DNA of 64,000 nt. It comes from Actinomycetota bacterium (GTDB taxonomy: Bacteria > Actinomycetota > Actinomycetes > Actinomycetales > Dermatophilaceae). The stretch's first letter is position 1. Each line of letters opens with the position of its first letter. Made by a program: the position numbers and the translations under genes. The notes under the pieces are model-generated. The model saw only the letters and a list, made by a program, of their open reading frames with translations, made no database searches and had not been told where the DNA came from. This document shows, piece by piece, positions 27,589 to 41,549 of this stretch. Location of the stretch: the NCBI GenBank assembly GCA_020161815.1, contig JAIUOP010000010.1:31050-95049 (forward strand), read 5' to 3'.

Positions 27589-29031
27589 TCAGAGGGCGGC
27601 GATGATGTCCTCGACGCGGGCCTTGGCGTCGCCGAAGAGCATCTGGCTGTTCTCCTTGAAGAACAGCGGATTCTGCACTCCCGCATAGCCGGTGGCCATC
27701 GAGCGCTTGAACACGATGACGTCCTTGGCCTCCCAGACGTGGAGCACCGGCATGCCCGCGATCGGCGAGCCCGGGTCGTCCAGAGCGGCCGGGTTGACCG
27801 TGTCATTGGCACCGATGACGAGCACGACGTCGGTGTCGGCGAGGTCGTCGTTGATCTCGTCCATCTCGAGCACGATGTCGTAGGGCACCTTGGCCTCGGC
27901 GAGCAGGACGTTCATGTGCCCGGGGAGGCGACCGGCCACCGGGTGGATGCCGAAGCGCACGTTCACCCCACGGTCCCGCAGCCGACGCGTGAGGTCGGCG
28001 ACGGCATACTGCGCCTGGGCGGTGGCCATCCCGTAACCGGGGGTGATGACGACCGACCGGGCGTCGCCGAGGAGGGCGGCCGCGCCCTCGGCGGTGATCT
28101 CGCGGTGCTCGCCGTAGTCGGTGTCACCGGACGACGTGCCCGCCTCGACGCCGAAGCCGCCGGCGATGACCGAGATGAACGAGCGGTTCATCGCGCGGCA
28201 CATGATGTAGGACAGGTAGGCACCCGAGGAGCCGACGAGCGCACCGGTGATGATGAGCAGGTCGTTGCCGAGGAGGAAGCCGGCCGCGGCCGCCGCCCAC
28301 CCCGAGTAGCTGTTGAGCATCGAGACGACGACCGGCATGTCACCGCCGCCGATCGACATGACCAGGTGCCAGCCGAGGAAGAGCGCGAGCAGCGTCATCA
28401 CGCCGAGCAGGCCCTGGCGCACGCCCATCGAGCTGTGCGGCGTCACCACATAGGCGATCGTCATGACGACGAAGGTGACGATGATGCCCAGGTTGAGCGC
28501 GTGCCGCGCCGGCAGAACCAGCGGCGCGCTCTTGATCTTCGCGGAGAGCTTGAGGTAGGCCACGATCGAGCCGGTCAGCGTCACGGCGCCGATGAAGACG
28601 CCGACGAAGACCTCGATGTCGTGGATCTTCGGGTAGGCGGCCACTTCATAGGACGAGTTCCACCCGACGAGCACCGCGGCCAGGCCGACGAAGGAGTGCA
28701 GCAGCGCGATGAGCTCGGGCATGCCGGTCATCTCGACACGCTTGGCCCGCCAGATGCCGATGGCGGCGCCGATGGCCATCGCCGCGACGATGAGGCCCAG
28801 GCCCAGGGCACCGCTGCCCGCGCGGTCGGGGCCGCCCTTGCCGAGCGGTGCGGCGTCGATGCCACCGACGGCGGCGAGGACGGTGATGACGAGGGCGATG
28901 CCCATGCCGATGACGCCGTAGCGGTTGCCCGCGCGCGCCGTCTCGTGCCTGGACAGGCCGGCGAGGGCGAGGATGAAGAGCAGCCCGGCGACGATGTACG
29001 CGCCTTGGACGAGGGTCAGCGAGAGGGTCAT
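27589..29031 (-). CDS. pntB: NAD(P)(+) transhydrogenase, beta subunit
   Basis: Half of the proton-pumping transhydrogenase that makes NADPH from NADH. The 480-residue protein has nine or so membrane segments ([20 protein letters not shown] at the start) and a C-terminal NADP(H)-binding domain: [60 protein letters not shown] and [19 protein letters not shown]. Its ATG overlaps the pntA stop, so the two are coupled. The downstream hairpin is the palindrome at 27497. Confidence 0.96.
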   Translation of the reverse strand: MTLSLTLVQGAYIVAGLLFILALAGLSRHETARAGNRYGVIGMGIALVITVLAAVGGIDAAPLGKGGPDRAGSGALGLGLIVAAMAIGAAIGIWRAKRVEMTGMPELIALLHSFVGLAAVLVGWNSSYEVAAYPKIHDIEVFVGVFIGAVTLTGSIVAYLKLSAKIKSAPLVLPARHALNLGIIVTFVVMTIAYVVTPHSSMGVRQGLLGVMTLLALFLGWHLVMSIGGGDMPVVVSMLNSYSGWAAAAAGFLLGNDLLIITGALVGSSGAYLSYIMCRAMNRSFISVIAGGFGVEAGTSSGDTDYGEHREITAEGAAALLGDARSVVITPGYGMATAQAQYAVADLTRRLRDRGVNVRFGIHPVAGRLPGHMNVLLAEAKVPYDIVLEMDEINDDLADTDVVLVIGANDTVNPAALDDPGSPIAGMPVLHVWEAKDVIVFKRSMATGYAGVQNPLFFKENSQMLFGDAKARVEDIIAAL

Positions 29032-30584
29032 CGCTTGACCTCCTCACGCTTGAACATCTCGAGCATTCGGGCGGTCACGGTGAACCCACCGAAGACGTTG
29101 ATGCTCGCGACGAGGATGCCGATGAAGGCAAGCACGCTGATCCAGATGTGGCCCTGGTGCCCCACTTGGAGCAGCGCGCCGACGACGATGATGCCGCTGA
29201 TCGCGTTCGTCACCGACATCAGCGGGGTGTGCAGTGCGTGGTGGACATTGCCGATCACGTAGAACCCGATGACCACCGAGAGCATGAACACCATGAAGTG
29301 CCCGAGGAAGGGCTCCGGCGAGAACGCCGACACGAGCAGGAAGCCGACCGCGGCCGCTCCGAGGAGGGCAAGCCGCGTCCCCGCGGACATCGGCTTCTTC
29401 TCCGGCTTCGCGTATGCCGCAGGGCTGGCTGCCGCTGCCGCCGCGCCCGCGGTGGGCGCGGCCGACACCTGCACGGGAGGTGGCGGCCACATGACCTTGC
29501 CCTCGTGGACGACGGTGACGCCGCGCTGGACGACGTCCTCGAAGTCGAGGGTGAGCTCGCCGTCCTTCTCCGGCGTGAGCAGCTTGAGCAGGTTGACCAG
29601 GTTGGTGCCGAAGAGCTGGCTGGCCTGGGTCGGCAGCCGCCCAGGCAGGTCGGAGTAGCCCAGGATCGTCACGCCGTTCTCGGTGACCACGCGTTGGTCG
29701 ACGACCGATCCGGCGACATTGCCGCCGTTCGAGGCAGCCATGTCGACGACGACCGAGCCCGGCTTCATCGAGGCGACCATCTCCTCGGTGATCAGGCGCG
29801 GCGCCGGCTTGCCGGGGATGAGGGCGGTGGTGACGATGATGTCGACATCCTTGGCCTGCGCGGCATACAGCTCGGCGGCCTTGGCGTTGAAGTCCTCCCC
29901 CATCTCCTTGGCGTAGCCGTCGGTGGAGACCTCGGTCTTGACGTCGATGCGGAGGAACTCCGCACCCATCGACTCGACCTGCTCGGCGACCTCGGGGCGG
30001 GCGTCGAAGGCGCGGACGATGGCGCCGAGGGAGTTGGCGGCGCCGATCGCGGCGAGCCCGGCGACACCGGCACCGACGACGAGGACCTTGGCCGGGGGCA
30101 TCTTGCCGGCGGCCGTGACCTGGCCGGTGAACATCCCGCCGTACTCGTTGGCGGCCTCGATGACGGCGCGGTAGCCGCCGAGGTTGGCCATCGAGGAGAG
30201 CACGTCGAGGGCCTGGGCGCGCGAGATGCGCGGCACCGCATCCATCGCGAGCGCGGTGACGCCGCGGGCGGAGAGGTCGGCGACCAGGTCGGGGTTGAGC
30301 GCGGGCGCGAGCAGCGAGATCAGGGTCTGGCCGGAGCGCAGGCGGGCGACCTCCTCCGCGCTGGGCGCGTTGATCTTGAGGATGACGTCGGCGTTCCACA
30401 CGGCCTCGTCGACGATGTCGGCGCCGGCCCGCTCGTACGCGCCGTCGTCATAGCTCGCCTCGGCGCCGGCGCCGGACTCGACGAAGACGGCATACCCGAG
30501 GGCTTCGAGCTGCTCGACGGTCTTGGGGGTCGCGGCCACGCGGCGTTCGCCGGGCCGGGACTCTCTGGGCACACCGATGCGCAC
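29028..30584 (-). CDS. pntA: NAD(P)(+) transhydrogenase, alpha subunit (fused form)
   Basis: A 518-residue subunit carrying the NAD(H)-binding domain and membrane segments in one chain, unlike the split alpha1/alpha2 form. The start is [20 protein letters not shown], followed by a Rossmann loop [20 protein letters not shown] and the conserved [15 protein letters not shown] region. After a Pro/Ala linker there are three or four membrane helices ([20 protein letters not shown]). I chose GTG at 30582-30584 because it gives the family N-terminus; AGAGG lies upstream. It forms an operon with pntB. Confidence 0.95.
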   Translation of the reverse strand: MRIGVPRESRPGERRVAATPKTVEQLEALGYAVFVESGAGAEASYDDGAYERAGADIVDEAVWNADVILKINAPSAEEVARLRSGQTLISLLAPALNPDLVADLSARGVTALAMDAVPRISRAQALDVLSSMANLGGYRAVIEAANEYGGMFTGQVTAAGKMPPAKVLVVGAGVAGLAAIGAANSLGAIVRAFDARPEVAEQVESMGAEFLRIDVKTEVSTDGYAKEMGEDFNAKAAELYAAQAKDVDIIVTTALIPGKPAPRLITEEMVASMKPGSVVVDMAASNGGNVAGSVVDQRVVTENGVTILGYSDLPGRLPTQASQLFGTNLVNLLKLLTPEKDGELTLDFEDVVQRGVTVVHEGKVMWPPPPVQVSAAPTAGAAAAAASPAAYAKPEKKPMSAGTRLALLGAAAVGFLLVSAFSPEPFLGHFMVFMLSVVIGFYVIGNVHHALHTPLMSVTNAISGIIVVGALLQVGHQGHIWISVLAFIGILVASINVFGGFTVTARMLEMFKREEVKR

Positions 30585-30736
30585 GGGGCATCGACCTCTC
30601 TGCGACGGAGACAGGGGATTCACTCCCGAACCTACCGTTCCGGGACCGCCCCACACCCACCGGTGTGACCGCCGCCGCGTTGCCACATATCGCGCCGAGG
30701 GGGCGCCACTCGTCGGATCACTCACCTTCCCTTGGG

Positions 30737-30870
30737 GCGGCCGTCTCCTGTTGAGGCAGCCATCTCCTGTTGAGGCGGCTCGCTCCCGTTGAGGCGGCAA
30801 TCTCCCGTGGTGGCGTCCCCACCGGGACACCCGACCAGCGTTTGGACGCCTGAACCCGGAATGGACCTTG
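30737..30870. repeat. Intergenic repeat copies with the TCCTGTTGAGGC word
   Basis: Upstream of pntA, the words CTCCTGTTGAGGCAGCC, CTCCTGTTGAGGCGGC and CTCCCGTTGAGGCGGC follow one another, then GGTGGCGTCCCCACCGGGA and TTTGGACGCCTGAACC. The same words recur near 31975-32090 and 43381-43475, always outside genes. Confidence 0.65.
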
Positions 30871-30889
30871 GGTAAATGCACCCTCCCCA

Positions 30890-30933
30890 CGCACCCCCAG
30901 CGCACCCCCAGCGCACCCCCAGCGCACCCCCTG
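30890..30933. repeat. Four tandem copies of an 11-bp unit
   Basis: CGCACCCCCAG occurs three times in a row, followed by a fourth copy ending CTG, just before the AbiEi-like gene. No gene is seen here; it may be a variable tract. Confidence 0.75.
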
Positions 30934-30978
30934 TGCACAACGTCCGGCTGGTTCAGCCGATCCGGCAACACTGAGCTC

Positions 30979-31935
30979 ATGCTCGGACCCGCCCGCCCTG
31001 ACCCCTTCGATCCGGGGTTTCTGCACCTGACCAAGGACCTCAACCGTCGGGGGATCGTGCCGACCCGCGCCACCCACCATCACTTGCGGCACGGCGTCTG
31101 GATCGAGCGGGCAGTGTGGGCAGCACTCACTCCCGAGCAACGCCATGCCGCTTTCGTCCACGCAACGGCGCTTCGGGTGACGGGCCCAGAACCTGTCTTC
31201 TGCCGGACCTCGTCCGCGGCGGTGTGGGGACTGCCCCGCATCGAGGCGTGGCCCGCAGTCGCCCGCACCCATGTCGAGGGACTGCGCCTTCGCGGATCCG
31301 ACCTCGTGCACCGACATCTCGGCCACGCCGTCGAGCCGGTCGCCTTCCGGGGACTGCTCCTCACGCCCGTCGCACGCACCGTCATCGACCTTGCCCGGAC
31401 CGAATCCCTGATGACCGCGGTGGCCGCTGCCGACCACGCACTGCGCCACGAGATGTGCACGCGCGCGGAGCTCCTTGCCGAGGTGCAGGCACTGCCGCCA
31501 CGAACCAAGCGACGTGGCATCGCCCAGCTCGTGCACGACTTCGCCGACCCGGACTCGATGTCCGCCGGCGAGAGCCTGTCCCGGGTGCGCATGTTCCAGC
31601 TGGGCCTGCCTCGACCACGACTTCAGGTCGAGCGCGAGGATGACCGCGGGCTGATCGGCCAGGTCGACTTCGACTGGGGGGACGTCGTCGGCGAGTTCGA
31701 CGGCAAGGTCAAGTACAGGATCCCCGAAGACGCTGACCCCGCCGACGCCGGCGAGATCGTCTGGCGCGAGAAGCAGCGCGAGGACCGTCTGGGGCGCCAG
31801 GCCAAGGTCGCCCGATGGACGTGGGCGGTCGCGATGTCGCCCGCTCGGCTGGCCGCCGTCCTGGCCGAGAAGGGGATTCGTCCGCAGCCCCGATGCACCT
31901 GGTTCGACGGACTCGGCGAGCAGGGGTCCGCCTGA
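30979..31935 (+). CDS. AbiEi-like winged-helix protein with C-terminal nuclease-like (DUF559/Vsr-type) region
   Basis: A 318-residue protein of a family very common in actinobacteria. The N-terminal 80 residues look like the AbiEi antitoxin-type wing ([39 protein letters not shown]), the middle ([20 protein letters not shown]) matches the family, and the C-terminal part ([20 protein letters not shown]) has the Asp and Glu/Lys pattern of DUF559/Vsr-like nuclease folds. No AbiEii toxin is next to it. Start ATG 30979 fits the family; upstream codons read through a repeat tract. Function is unproven; a DNA-binding or nuclease role is inference. Confidence 0.75.
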   Translation: MLGPARPDPFDPGFLHLTKDLNRRGIVPTRATHHHLRHGVWIERAVWAALTPEQRHAAFVHATALRVTGPEPVFCRTSSAAVWGLPRIEAWPAVARTHVEGLRLRGSDLVHRHLGHAVEPVAFRGLLLTPVARTVIDLARTESLMTAVAAADHALRHEMCTRAELLAEVQALPPRTKRRGIAQLVHDFADPDSMSAGESLSRVRMFQLGLPRPRLQVEREDDRGLIGQVDFDWGDVVGEFDGKVKYRIPEDADPADAGEIVWREKQREDRLGRQAKVARWTWAVAMSPARLAAVLAEKGIRPQPRCTWFDGLGEQGSA

Positions 31936-31974
31936 CCCGCTGGCTCACCGCGGCATCCGGGTCCACGTTCCACA

Positions 31975-32090
31975 AGGTCCTTCTCCTGTTGTTCCCCAAG
32001 GTCCATCTGCTGTTGAGGCGTCCAAACCCTGGGGAGGGCGTCCACGTGGGGACGCCTCAACCACGGATGAACGCCTCGACCTCGGATGGA
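31975..32090. repeat. Second copy region of the TGTTGAGGCG repeat family
   Basis: Contains TTCTCCTGTTGTTCCCC, CATCTGCTGTTGAGGCGTCC and the inverted pair GGCGTCC-ACGT-GGGGACGCC. It fills the gap after the AbiEi-like gene; the rest of 31936-32293 holds only the terminator below. Confidence 0.55.
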
Positions 32091-32181
32091 CCGCCGAACC
32101 ACGCCCGGGCGGTCGAGGTGGCGGATCGCCCGCTTCCCCTCGCAGCGGCGGCATCCCCCGCGCACGCCCCACCAACGAAGG

Positions 32182-32218
32182 GGTATGCCGTCCGCCCGGG
32201 GTGGGCGGACGGCATACC
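32182..32218. terminator. Perfect 16-bp hairpin with an inverted octamer pair, between convergent genes
   Basis: GGTATGCCGTCCGCCC (32182-32197) pairs perfectly with GGGCGGACGGCATACC (32203-32218) around a 5-nt loop. It lies between the plus-strand AbiEi-like gene and the minus-strand nitrate carrier, so it could terminate both. Each arm holds one GTATGCCG octamer. Confidence 0.8.
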
Positions 32219-32293
32219 GATGTGGTCGGCCGGTGCTCGGCCGGTGAACCGAGGGCCCTGCGCACGCGGTCATGCGCCGAAGGAGCCGCGCGG

Positions 32294-33685
32294 TCAGCTG
32301 GGCTTGGGGGCTCCCTTGCGGGCGTAGCGCCACCAAGTGAGCGCGACGCACATGACCGCCCAGGCGACACCGACCCAGTAGAACGGCACGGCACCGAGGG
32401 TGGTGATGCCGACACCGAAGAGGAACGGGCCGAAGGCGGCGATGGCCGCGGTCCACCCGATGACGCCACCGGCCTGGCGCCGCTCGAAGATCATCGGCAT
32501 CTGCTTGAAGGTCGAGGCGTTGCCGATCCCCGCGAAGAGGAAGATCGCGAGCATGCCGTAGAGGAACCGGTTGAAGCCGGCGTCCAGGGTGGCGGCGGAC
32601 GACACGTCAGGGGTCAGGCCGCCGATCGTGTAGATGATCGAGCCGATGAGGCCCACGCCGGAGATGAGCGTCCAGATGGCCCCGCCCATCTTGTCGGTGA
32701 GCGGCGCGAAGACGAACCGCGCGACGGCGCCGATGAGCGGCCCGAGGAAGACGAACTTCACGGGGTCGGGGAGGGAGTAGCCCTCGACGAGGACCTGCGC
32801 CGTGGCGCCGGCACCCTTGACGATCTCGGTGTTGCCGCCGCCGTAGAGGTTGAGCATGAGCAGACCGAACTGGGCCGATAGACCGGAGAAGGTGCCGAAG
32901 GTCATGATGTAGAGCAGGGTCATCCACCAGGTGTCCTGGTTCTTGAAGATGTCGAACTGCTGCTTGACGTTGGCCTTGACGGGCACCGACTTGAGCATCG
33001 TCCACGCGAGCGCGGCACCGATGACCATGAGCGGGATCCAGATGAAGGCGGCGTTCTGGTACCAGACCTCCTTGTCGGGCTTGCCCGGGAACTTCATCAT
33101 CTGGCTGCCACCGAAGAGGGCCAGCCCACCCATGGCGATGAGGTAGGGCGTGAAGAGCTGGACGATGGAGACGCCGAGGTTGCCCAGGCCCGCCTGGATG
33201 CCCAGGGCGGTGCCCTGCTTGGACCGCGGGAAGAAGTAGGACGTCGACGGCATGAAGCCGGAGAACGCGCCGCCGCCGATGCCGGCGAGGAAGGCGAGGA
33301 CCATGAGCTCCCAGTAGGGCGCGGTCGGGTGCTGCACGCGCACGCCCCAGCCGAGGGTCGAGGCGACGAGGAGCAGGGTGGTCAGCGAGACCATCTTCCG
33401 CGTGCCCATGATGGGGGGCAGGACCATCCAGACGAGCCGGAAGAGTCCGGCGGCCAGGCCGGGCATGGCCGCCATCCAGTAGAGCTGGCCCTTGGTCCAC
33501 GTGTACCCGAGGGCGTTGAGCTTGGGGATGATCGCGCTCGGCAGGAACCACGCGATGAACGCGAGGGTCAGGCAGAAGGTCGTGATCCAGAGGGTCTTCC
33601 AGGCCAGGCCCTTGTCCCAGGTCGCCTCGTTCTCGGGGTCCCAGGCCTCGAGCCACTCGCCCTTGCGGGCCGTGGTCGTGCTCAT
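32294..33685 (-). CDS. narK: Nitrate/nitrite MFS transporter (NarK family)
   Basis: A 463-residue twelve-helix carrier. The nitrate signature is clear near residue 140: LAGIGGGAFSGFMPSTSYFF, followed by KQGTALGIQAGLGNLGVSIV. Family members move nitrate in and nitrite out, or co-import nitrate with protons. It sits 56 bases after the second NarK-type gene on the same strand, divergent from the regulator and narGHJI, so it serves the same respiratory system. Which transport mode it uses cannot be read from sequence alone. Confidence 0.93.
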   Translation of the reverse strand: MSTTTARKGEWLEAWDPENEATWDKGLAWKTLWITTFCLTLAFIAWFLPSAIIPKLNALGYTWTKGQLYWMAAMPGLAAGLFRLVWMVLPPIMGTRKMVSLTTLLLVASTLGWGVRVQHPTAPYWELMVLAFLAGIGGGAFSGFMPSTSYFFPRSKQGTALGIQAGLGNLGVSIVQLFTPYLIAMGGLALFGGSQMMKFPGKPDKEVWYQNAAFIWIPLMVIGAALAWTMLKSVPVKANVKQQFDIFKNQDTWWMTLLYIMTFGTFSGLSAQFGLLMLNLYGGGNTEIVKGAGATAQVLVEGYSLPDPVKFVFLGPLIGAVARFVFAPLTDKMGGAIWTLISGVGLIGSIIYTIGGLTPDVSSAATLDAGFNRFLYGMLAIFLFAGIGNASTFKQMPMIFERRQAGGVIGWTAAIAAFGPFLFGVGITTLGAVPFYWVGVAWAVMCVALTWWRYARKGAPKPS

Positions 33686-33741
33686 GCATTTCTCCTTGCG
33701 GTTGAGCCGGTATGCCGCGGGGCGCGGCGCCCGGGAGGGGT

Positions 33742-35127
33742 TCAGTTGGCGGGGGCGGGGGCGCTCGCCGTGGGCTTCTCCAGCTCACGGGCGAGTTCGG
33801 GGGACTTCTCGTGGAGCATGTGGACGACGGTCCAGTGCATCCAGACGGTGCAGGCCAGGGTGAGGAGGAAGAGCACGAAGAAGGTGCTCGTCGGGAAGCC
33901 GGACCACTGCTTGGTGTAGGCGAAGAGGGGCGGAAGGACGAACCCGCCGAGGCCACCGAACATCCCGACGAGGCCCCCGACGGAGCCGACGTTGCCCGGG
34001 AAGTACTCGGGGATGTGCTTGTAGACGGCGGCCTTGCCGATGCCCATGGCGCAGCCGAGGACGAAGACGATGATCGCGAAGGGGACCAGGCCGAGGTTGT
34101 AGGCGAGGTGGCTGGTCTCGGTGCCGTCGGCGTGGTGGATGACGAGGTGGCCGTTGGGCATCATGAGCAGGGCGGTCGAGCCGAGCATCGCGGCGAACGT
34201 CCAGTACATGACGCGCCGGGCGCCGAACCGGTCGGAGAACCAGCCACCGACGGGGCGCAGCAGCGAGGCCGGGAAGATGAAGGTGGCGGTGAGCAGGGCC
34301 GCGGTCTTGAGCGGGATGTCGAAGTTGTCGACGTAGTACTTGGGCAGCCAGGCGGACAGCGCGACGTAGGCACCGAAGACGGCCGCGTAGTAGAGGCTGA
34401 AGCGCCACACCCGGATGTGCTTGAGCGGGGCGAGCATCTCGGCCATCGGCTTCCCGGCTCCGGCGACGTGGTCCTTGCGGGGCACGACGAGGAAGGTGAG
34501 GATCGCGACGACGACGAGCGCCACGGTGTAGATCGAGGGGAAGATCCGCCAGCCGCCCTTGAAGATGCCGAAGTACACGTGGCCGGCGGTGCCGGCGATG
34601 ATCGTCGGCACGAGGACGAGGAGGAGCTTGGTCACCGAGGCGCCGACGTTGCCGGCGCCGAAGACGCCGAGGGCGAAGCCCTGGCGCTCCTTGGGCTGCC
34701 ACGCGGAGTTCCACGCGATGCCGACGCTGAAGAGGTTGCCGGCGAAGCCGACGAGGAAGGCGAGCACGAGCAGCGCGCCATAGGTCGTCGCGTGGGTGAG
34801 GAAGAAGCACGGGATGGCGGTGAGGAGGAGCATCGCGATGGTGACGACACGGCCACCGATGCGGTCGGTGAGCATCCCCGCCGGGAGGCGCCACATCGAG
34901 CCGTTGAGCACGGCGACGGCGGAGATCCACGCCAGCTGCGGATCCGTGAGCTCGAGCTCCTTCTGGATCGGCACGCCGAGGATGCCGAACATGAGCCAGA
35001 CGGCGAACATCAGGGTGAACGCGATGGTCGACATCCACAGCACGCGGCGGGCTCCGCCGGCCTCGGGGGTGGCCGGGCTGGCCGGTGCGTCGGGGGCGGC
35101 GCCGGCGGCGCGGGCCTCGGTCGACAT
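33742..35127 (-). CDS. Second nitrate/nitrite MFS transporter (NarK-like)
   Basis: A 461-residue carrier of the same family but a different branch: the signature reads GFAGNLFSVGIAWNSAWQPK and QGFALGVFGAGNVGASVTKL. A disordered Ala/Pro N-terminus (STEARAAGAAPDAPASPATP) precedes the first helix. Start ATG at 35125-35127 has GGAGGATC directly upstream, better than the more upstream ATGs. Two NarK types side by side in nitrate respirers often divide proton symport from nitrate/nitrite exchange; that split is inferred here. The promoter region is shared with the divergent regulator. Confidence 0.9.
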   Translation of the reverse strand: MSTEARAAGAAPDAPASPATPEAGGARRVLWMSTIAFTLMFAVWLMFGILGVPIQKELELTDPQLAWISAVAVLNGSMWRLPAGMLTDRIGGRVVTIAMLLLTAIPCFFLTHATTYGALLVLAFLVGFAGNLFSVGIAWNSAWQPKERQGFALGVFGAGNVGASVTKLLLVLVPTIIAGTAGHVYFGIFKGGWRIFPSIYTVALVVVAILTFLVVPRKDHVAGAGKPMAEMLAPLKHIRVWRFSLYYAAVFGAYVALSAWLPKYYVDNFDIPLKTAALLTATFIFPASLLRPVGGWFSDRFGARRVMYWTFAAMLGSTALLMMPNGHLVIHHADGTETSHLAYNLGLVPFAIIVFVLGCAMGIGKAAVYKHIPEYFPGNVGSVGGLVGMFGGLGGFVLPPLFAYTKQWSGFPTSTFFVLFLLTLACTVWMHWTVVHMLHEKSPELARELEKPTASAPAPAN

Positions 35128-35381
35128 GTGATCCTCCATTTGTACGACTGTCATCCTCTAAAACCGGAGCAGACATTACTCCCCTGGGGGAGGAGTACGT
35201 CAAACCCCGGAATCCTCCAAAAGCACCTTCCCCTGTGGGCTTGCCCACTCAGGTAAGGCTCACCACGGTGCCACCGGTCGCCACCTGCCGACGAGGACCC
35301 ACGCCGGGCACGCCGCGGATTGACGCTCGTCGGGCCATCCGATATAACGGAGTGAGTTCATCTATTTCGGGAGGAGCGGCC

Positions 35382-36089
35382 ATGACCATCGACGTGTCCG
35401 CCGGAGCCTCCCTCCTCGCCTCCCCCGTGCGCCGTCTCATCGTCGACACCCTCGCCCGACGCGGCGCGATGACAGCCGCGCAGCTCGGCGACATCATCGA
35501 CCTCCACGTGACGACAGCACGCTTCCACCTCGACCAGCTCGTCGCCGGGGGCCTGCTCGAGTCGCGCTTCCAGAAGCAGGTCGGCGCCGGGCGTCCCCGC
35601 AAGCTGTATGCCGTCGCGCCCGGCTCGCTCGAGCCCAGCCGTCGCGACAGCGAGGGCCTCCAGGTCCTCGCCGAGCTGCTCGCGGAGAGCTTGACCGCCG
35701 GCGAGAACGGCGAACCCCTCAGCCCGGCCGAGGCCGGACGGCGCTGGGCCCTCGAGCACGTGAGCGACACCCACACCGCTGCGGCCGACACCCCAGGACG
35801 GTGGCTGGCCAAGGTCGGCGAGATGGTCGACGTCCTCGGCGACTGGGGCTACACCCCGGAGGTGACGACCACCAACGGCGGCCGCACCGCCCGCATCAAC
35901 CTCGCCCACTGCCCGTTCCTCGACCTCGCCCGCAAGAACCCCGCGGTGGTCTGCGGCATCCACCGCGGGCTCATCGCCGGAGCCATGGAGCGCCTGGGCG
36001 AGGAGGAGGCCGACGTGAGCCTCGAGCCCTTCGTCGCGCCCTTCCTCTGCCGCGCCCATGTGACCACCCAGACCCCGTTCAAGTCATGA
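35382..36089 (+). CDS. COG2345-type winged-helix regulator with conserved Cys, probable nar regulator
   Basis: A 235-residue DNA-binding protein. The N-terminal 85 residues are an ArsR-like winged helix (ASPVRRLIVDTLARRGAMTA, HVTTARFHLDQLVAGGLLES). The C-terminal half has three Cys in AHCPFLDLARKNPAVVCGIH and FLCRAHVT, with adjacent His, resembling the Cys-rich domain of SufR/COG2345 regulators that hold a metal or Fe-S cluster. ATG 35382 is preceded by GGGAGGAG. It lies between the divergent nitrate carriers and narG, so it probably controls both; the signal (oxygen, NO or nitrate state) is inference. Confidence 0.85.
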   Translation: MTIDVSAGASLLASPVRRLIVDTLARRGAMTAAQLGDIIDLHVTTARFHLDQLVAGGLLESRFQKQVGAGRPRKLYAVAPGSLEPSRRDSEGLQVLAELLAESLTAGENGEPLSPAEAGRRWALEHVSDTHTAAADTPGRWLAKVGEMVDVLGDWGYTPEVTTTNGGRTARINLAHCPFLDLARKNPAVVCGIHRGLIAGAMERLGEEEADVSLEPFVAPFLCRAHVTTQTPFKS

Positions 36090-36236
36090 AGATCACCCCA
36101 CCGCCCCCCGATCACTGACACGATCAGCGGACCGCCTCCCACTTCTCCCTCCAACCGCCGCCTCCGACCACCGCCTCAGCCACTGCCCCCCACCCGCGCT
36201 CCACGTGAATCTCCGCCCCTGACAAAGGAACTGCGA

Positions 36237-39959
<3,723 letters not shown>

Positions 39960-39995
39960 CGCCCGCCCGCGGCATACGAAAGAGAGACCAAAGAC

Positions 39996-41546
39996 ATGCG
40001 CGTCATGGCACAGCTCGCGATGGTGATGAACCTCGACAAGTGCATCGGCTGTCACACCTGCTCGGTCACCTGCAAGCAGGCGTGGACCAACCGCACCGGC
40101 ATGGAGTACGTCTGGTTCAACAACGTCGAGACCCGGCCCGGTCTGGGCTACCCCCGGCGTTGGCAGGACCAGGAGGAGTGGAAGGGCGGCTGGACGCTCA
40201 AGGGGGGACGGCTCCAGCTCAAGTCCGGCGGCCGTGTCCAGAAGCTGCTCAACATCTTCAGCAACCCCAAGATGCCGACGATGAGCGACTACTACGAGCC
40301 GTGGACCTACGACTACGAGACCCTGCTGAACGCCCCGCTCCAGAAGAACTTCCCTGTCGCACAGCCGCATTCGCTGATCACCGGCAAGAAGATGAATGTC
40401 ACCTGGTCGGCCAACTGGGACGACGACCTCGGCGGCGCCCAGGAGTACGCGCACAAGGACCCGATGCTCAAGGGCATCGAGGACAAGGTGAAGTTCGAGT
40501 TCGAGAAGACCTTCATGTTCTACCTGCCGCGCATCTGCGAGCACTGCCTCAACCCGGCGTGCGCGGCCTCCTGCCCGAGCGGCGCGATCTACAAGCGCGC
40601 CGAGGACGGCATCGTCCTCGTCGACCAGGACAAGTGCCGCGGCTGGCGCATGTGCATCAGCGGCTGCCCCTACAAGAAGGTCTACTTCAACCACAAGACC
40701 GGCAAGGCCGAGAAGTGCACCTTCTGCTACCCGCGCGTCGAGGTGGGGCTGCCGACTGTGTGCTCGGAGACCTGCGTGGGCCGGCTGCGTTACATCGGGA
40801 TCGTGCTCTACGACCCCGACAAGGTGCTCGAGGCCGCCTCGGTCGAGGGCGACCAGGCGCTCTACGAGGCCCAGCTCGGTTGCTTCCTCGACCCCTTCGA
40901 CCCCGAAGTGGCCAGCGCCGCCGAGCGGCAGGGCATCCCCGCCGACTGGATGGACGCCGCCCGGCGCAGCCCGGTCCGTCGCCTCATCCAGGACTACAAG
41001 GTCGCGCTGCCGCTCCACCCGGAGTACCGCACGATGCCGATGGTCTGGTACATCCCGCCGCTCTCCCCGGTCGTCGACGTCGTCAAGGAGACGGGCTTCG
41101 ACGCCGAGGACCAGGCGAACCTCTTCGCCGCCATCGACACCCTGCGCATCCCCGTCGAGTACCTCGCCGGCCTCTTCACCGCCGGTGACGTCGAGCCGGT
41201 CAACGCCGTCCTGCGCAAGCTGGCGGCGATGCGCTCCTACATGCGCGACATCAACCTCGGCCGCGACCCCGACGGCAGCATCCCCGCCGCCGTCGGCATG
41301 GGCGAGGAGGAGATGTACGAGATGTTCCGGCTGCTGGCGATCGCCAAGTACGCGGACCGCTACGTCATCCCGACCGCGCACGCCGAGCAGGCCCACTCGC
41401 TCGAGGAGATCGCGACCGACTGCGCCGTCTCGGCCTACGACCACAGCGGCGAGGCCCAGCCCTTCGGGGTCGGGTCCGGGCCGGAGGTGCGGATCGCCGT
41501 CGAGGACCTTCGGGTGCGGACGGCGCGTCTCAAGGACGAGGGCTGA
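39996..41546 (+). CDS. narH: Respiratory nitrate reductase, beta subunit
   Basis: Electron-transfer subunit with four Fe-S clusters. The 516-residue protein shows four Cys groups: CIGCHTCSVTCKQAW near the N-terminus, CEHCLNPACAASCPSG, CRGWRMCISGCPYKK (with Trp in the position typical of the 3Fe-4S centre), and CTFCYPRVEVGLPTVCSETC. ATG 39996 follows AAAGAGAG. It lies 36 bases after narG and 3 bases before narJ. Confidence 0.98.
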   Translation: MRVMAQLAMVMNLDKCIGCHTCSVTCKQAWTNRTGMEYVWFNNVETRPGLGYPRRWQDQEEWKGGWTLKGGRLQLKSGGRVQKLLNIFSNPKMPTMSDYYEPWTYDYETLLNAPLQKNFPVAQPHSLITGKKMNVTWSANWDDDLGGAQEYAHKDPMLKGIEDKVKFEFEKTFMFYLPRICEHCLNPACAASCPSGAIYKRAEDGIVLVDQDKCRGWRMCISGCPYKKVYFNHKTGKAEKCTFCYPRVEVGLPTVCSETCVGRLRYIGIVLYDPDKVLEAASVEGDQALYEAQLGCFLDPFDPEVASAAERQGIPADWMDAARRSPVRRLIQDYKVALPLHPEYRTMPMVWYIPPLSPVVDVVKETGFDAEDQANLFAAIDTLRIPVEYLAGLFTAGDVEPVNAVLRKLAAMRSYMRDINLGRDPDGSIPAAVGMGEEEMYEMFRLLAIAKYADRYVIPTAHAEQAHSLEEIATDCAVSAYDHSGEAQPFGVGSGPEVRIAVEDLRVRTARLKDEG

Positions 41547-41549
41547 CCG

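Noticed and set aside
30979..31935. AbiE phage-defence pair
   Set aside because: Only the AbiEi-like part is present, fused to a nuclease-like region; no AbiEii nucleotidyltransferase is next to it.
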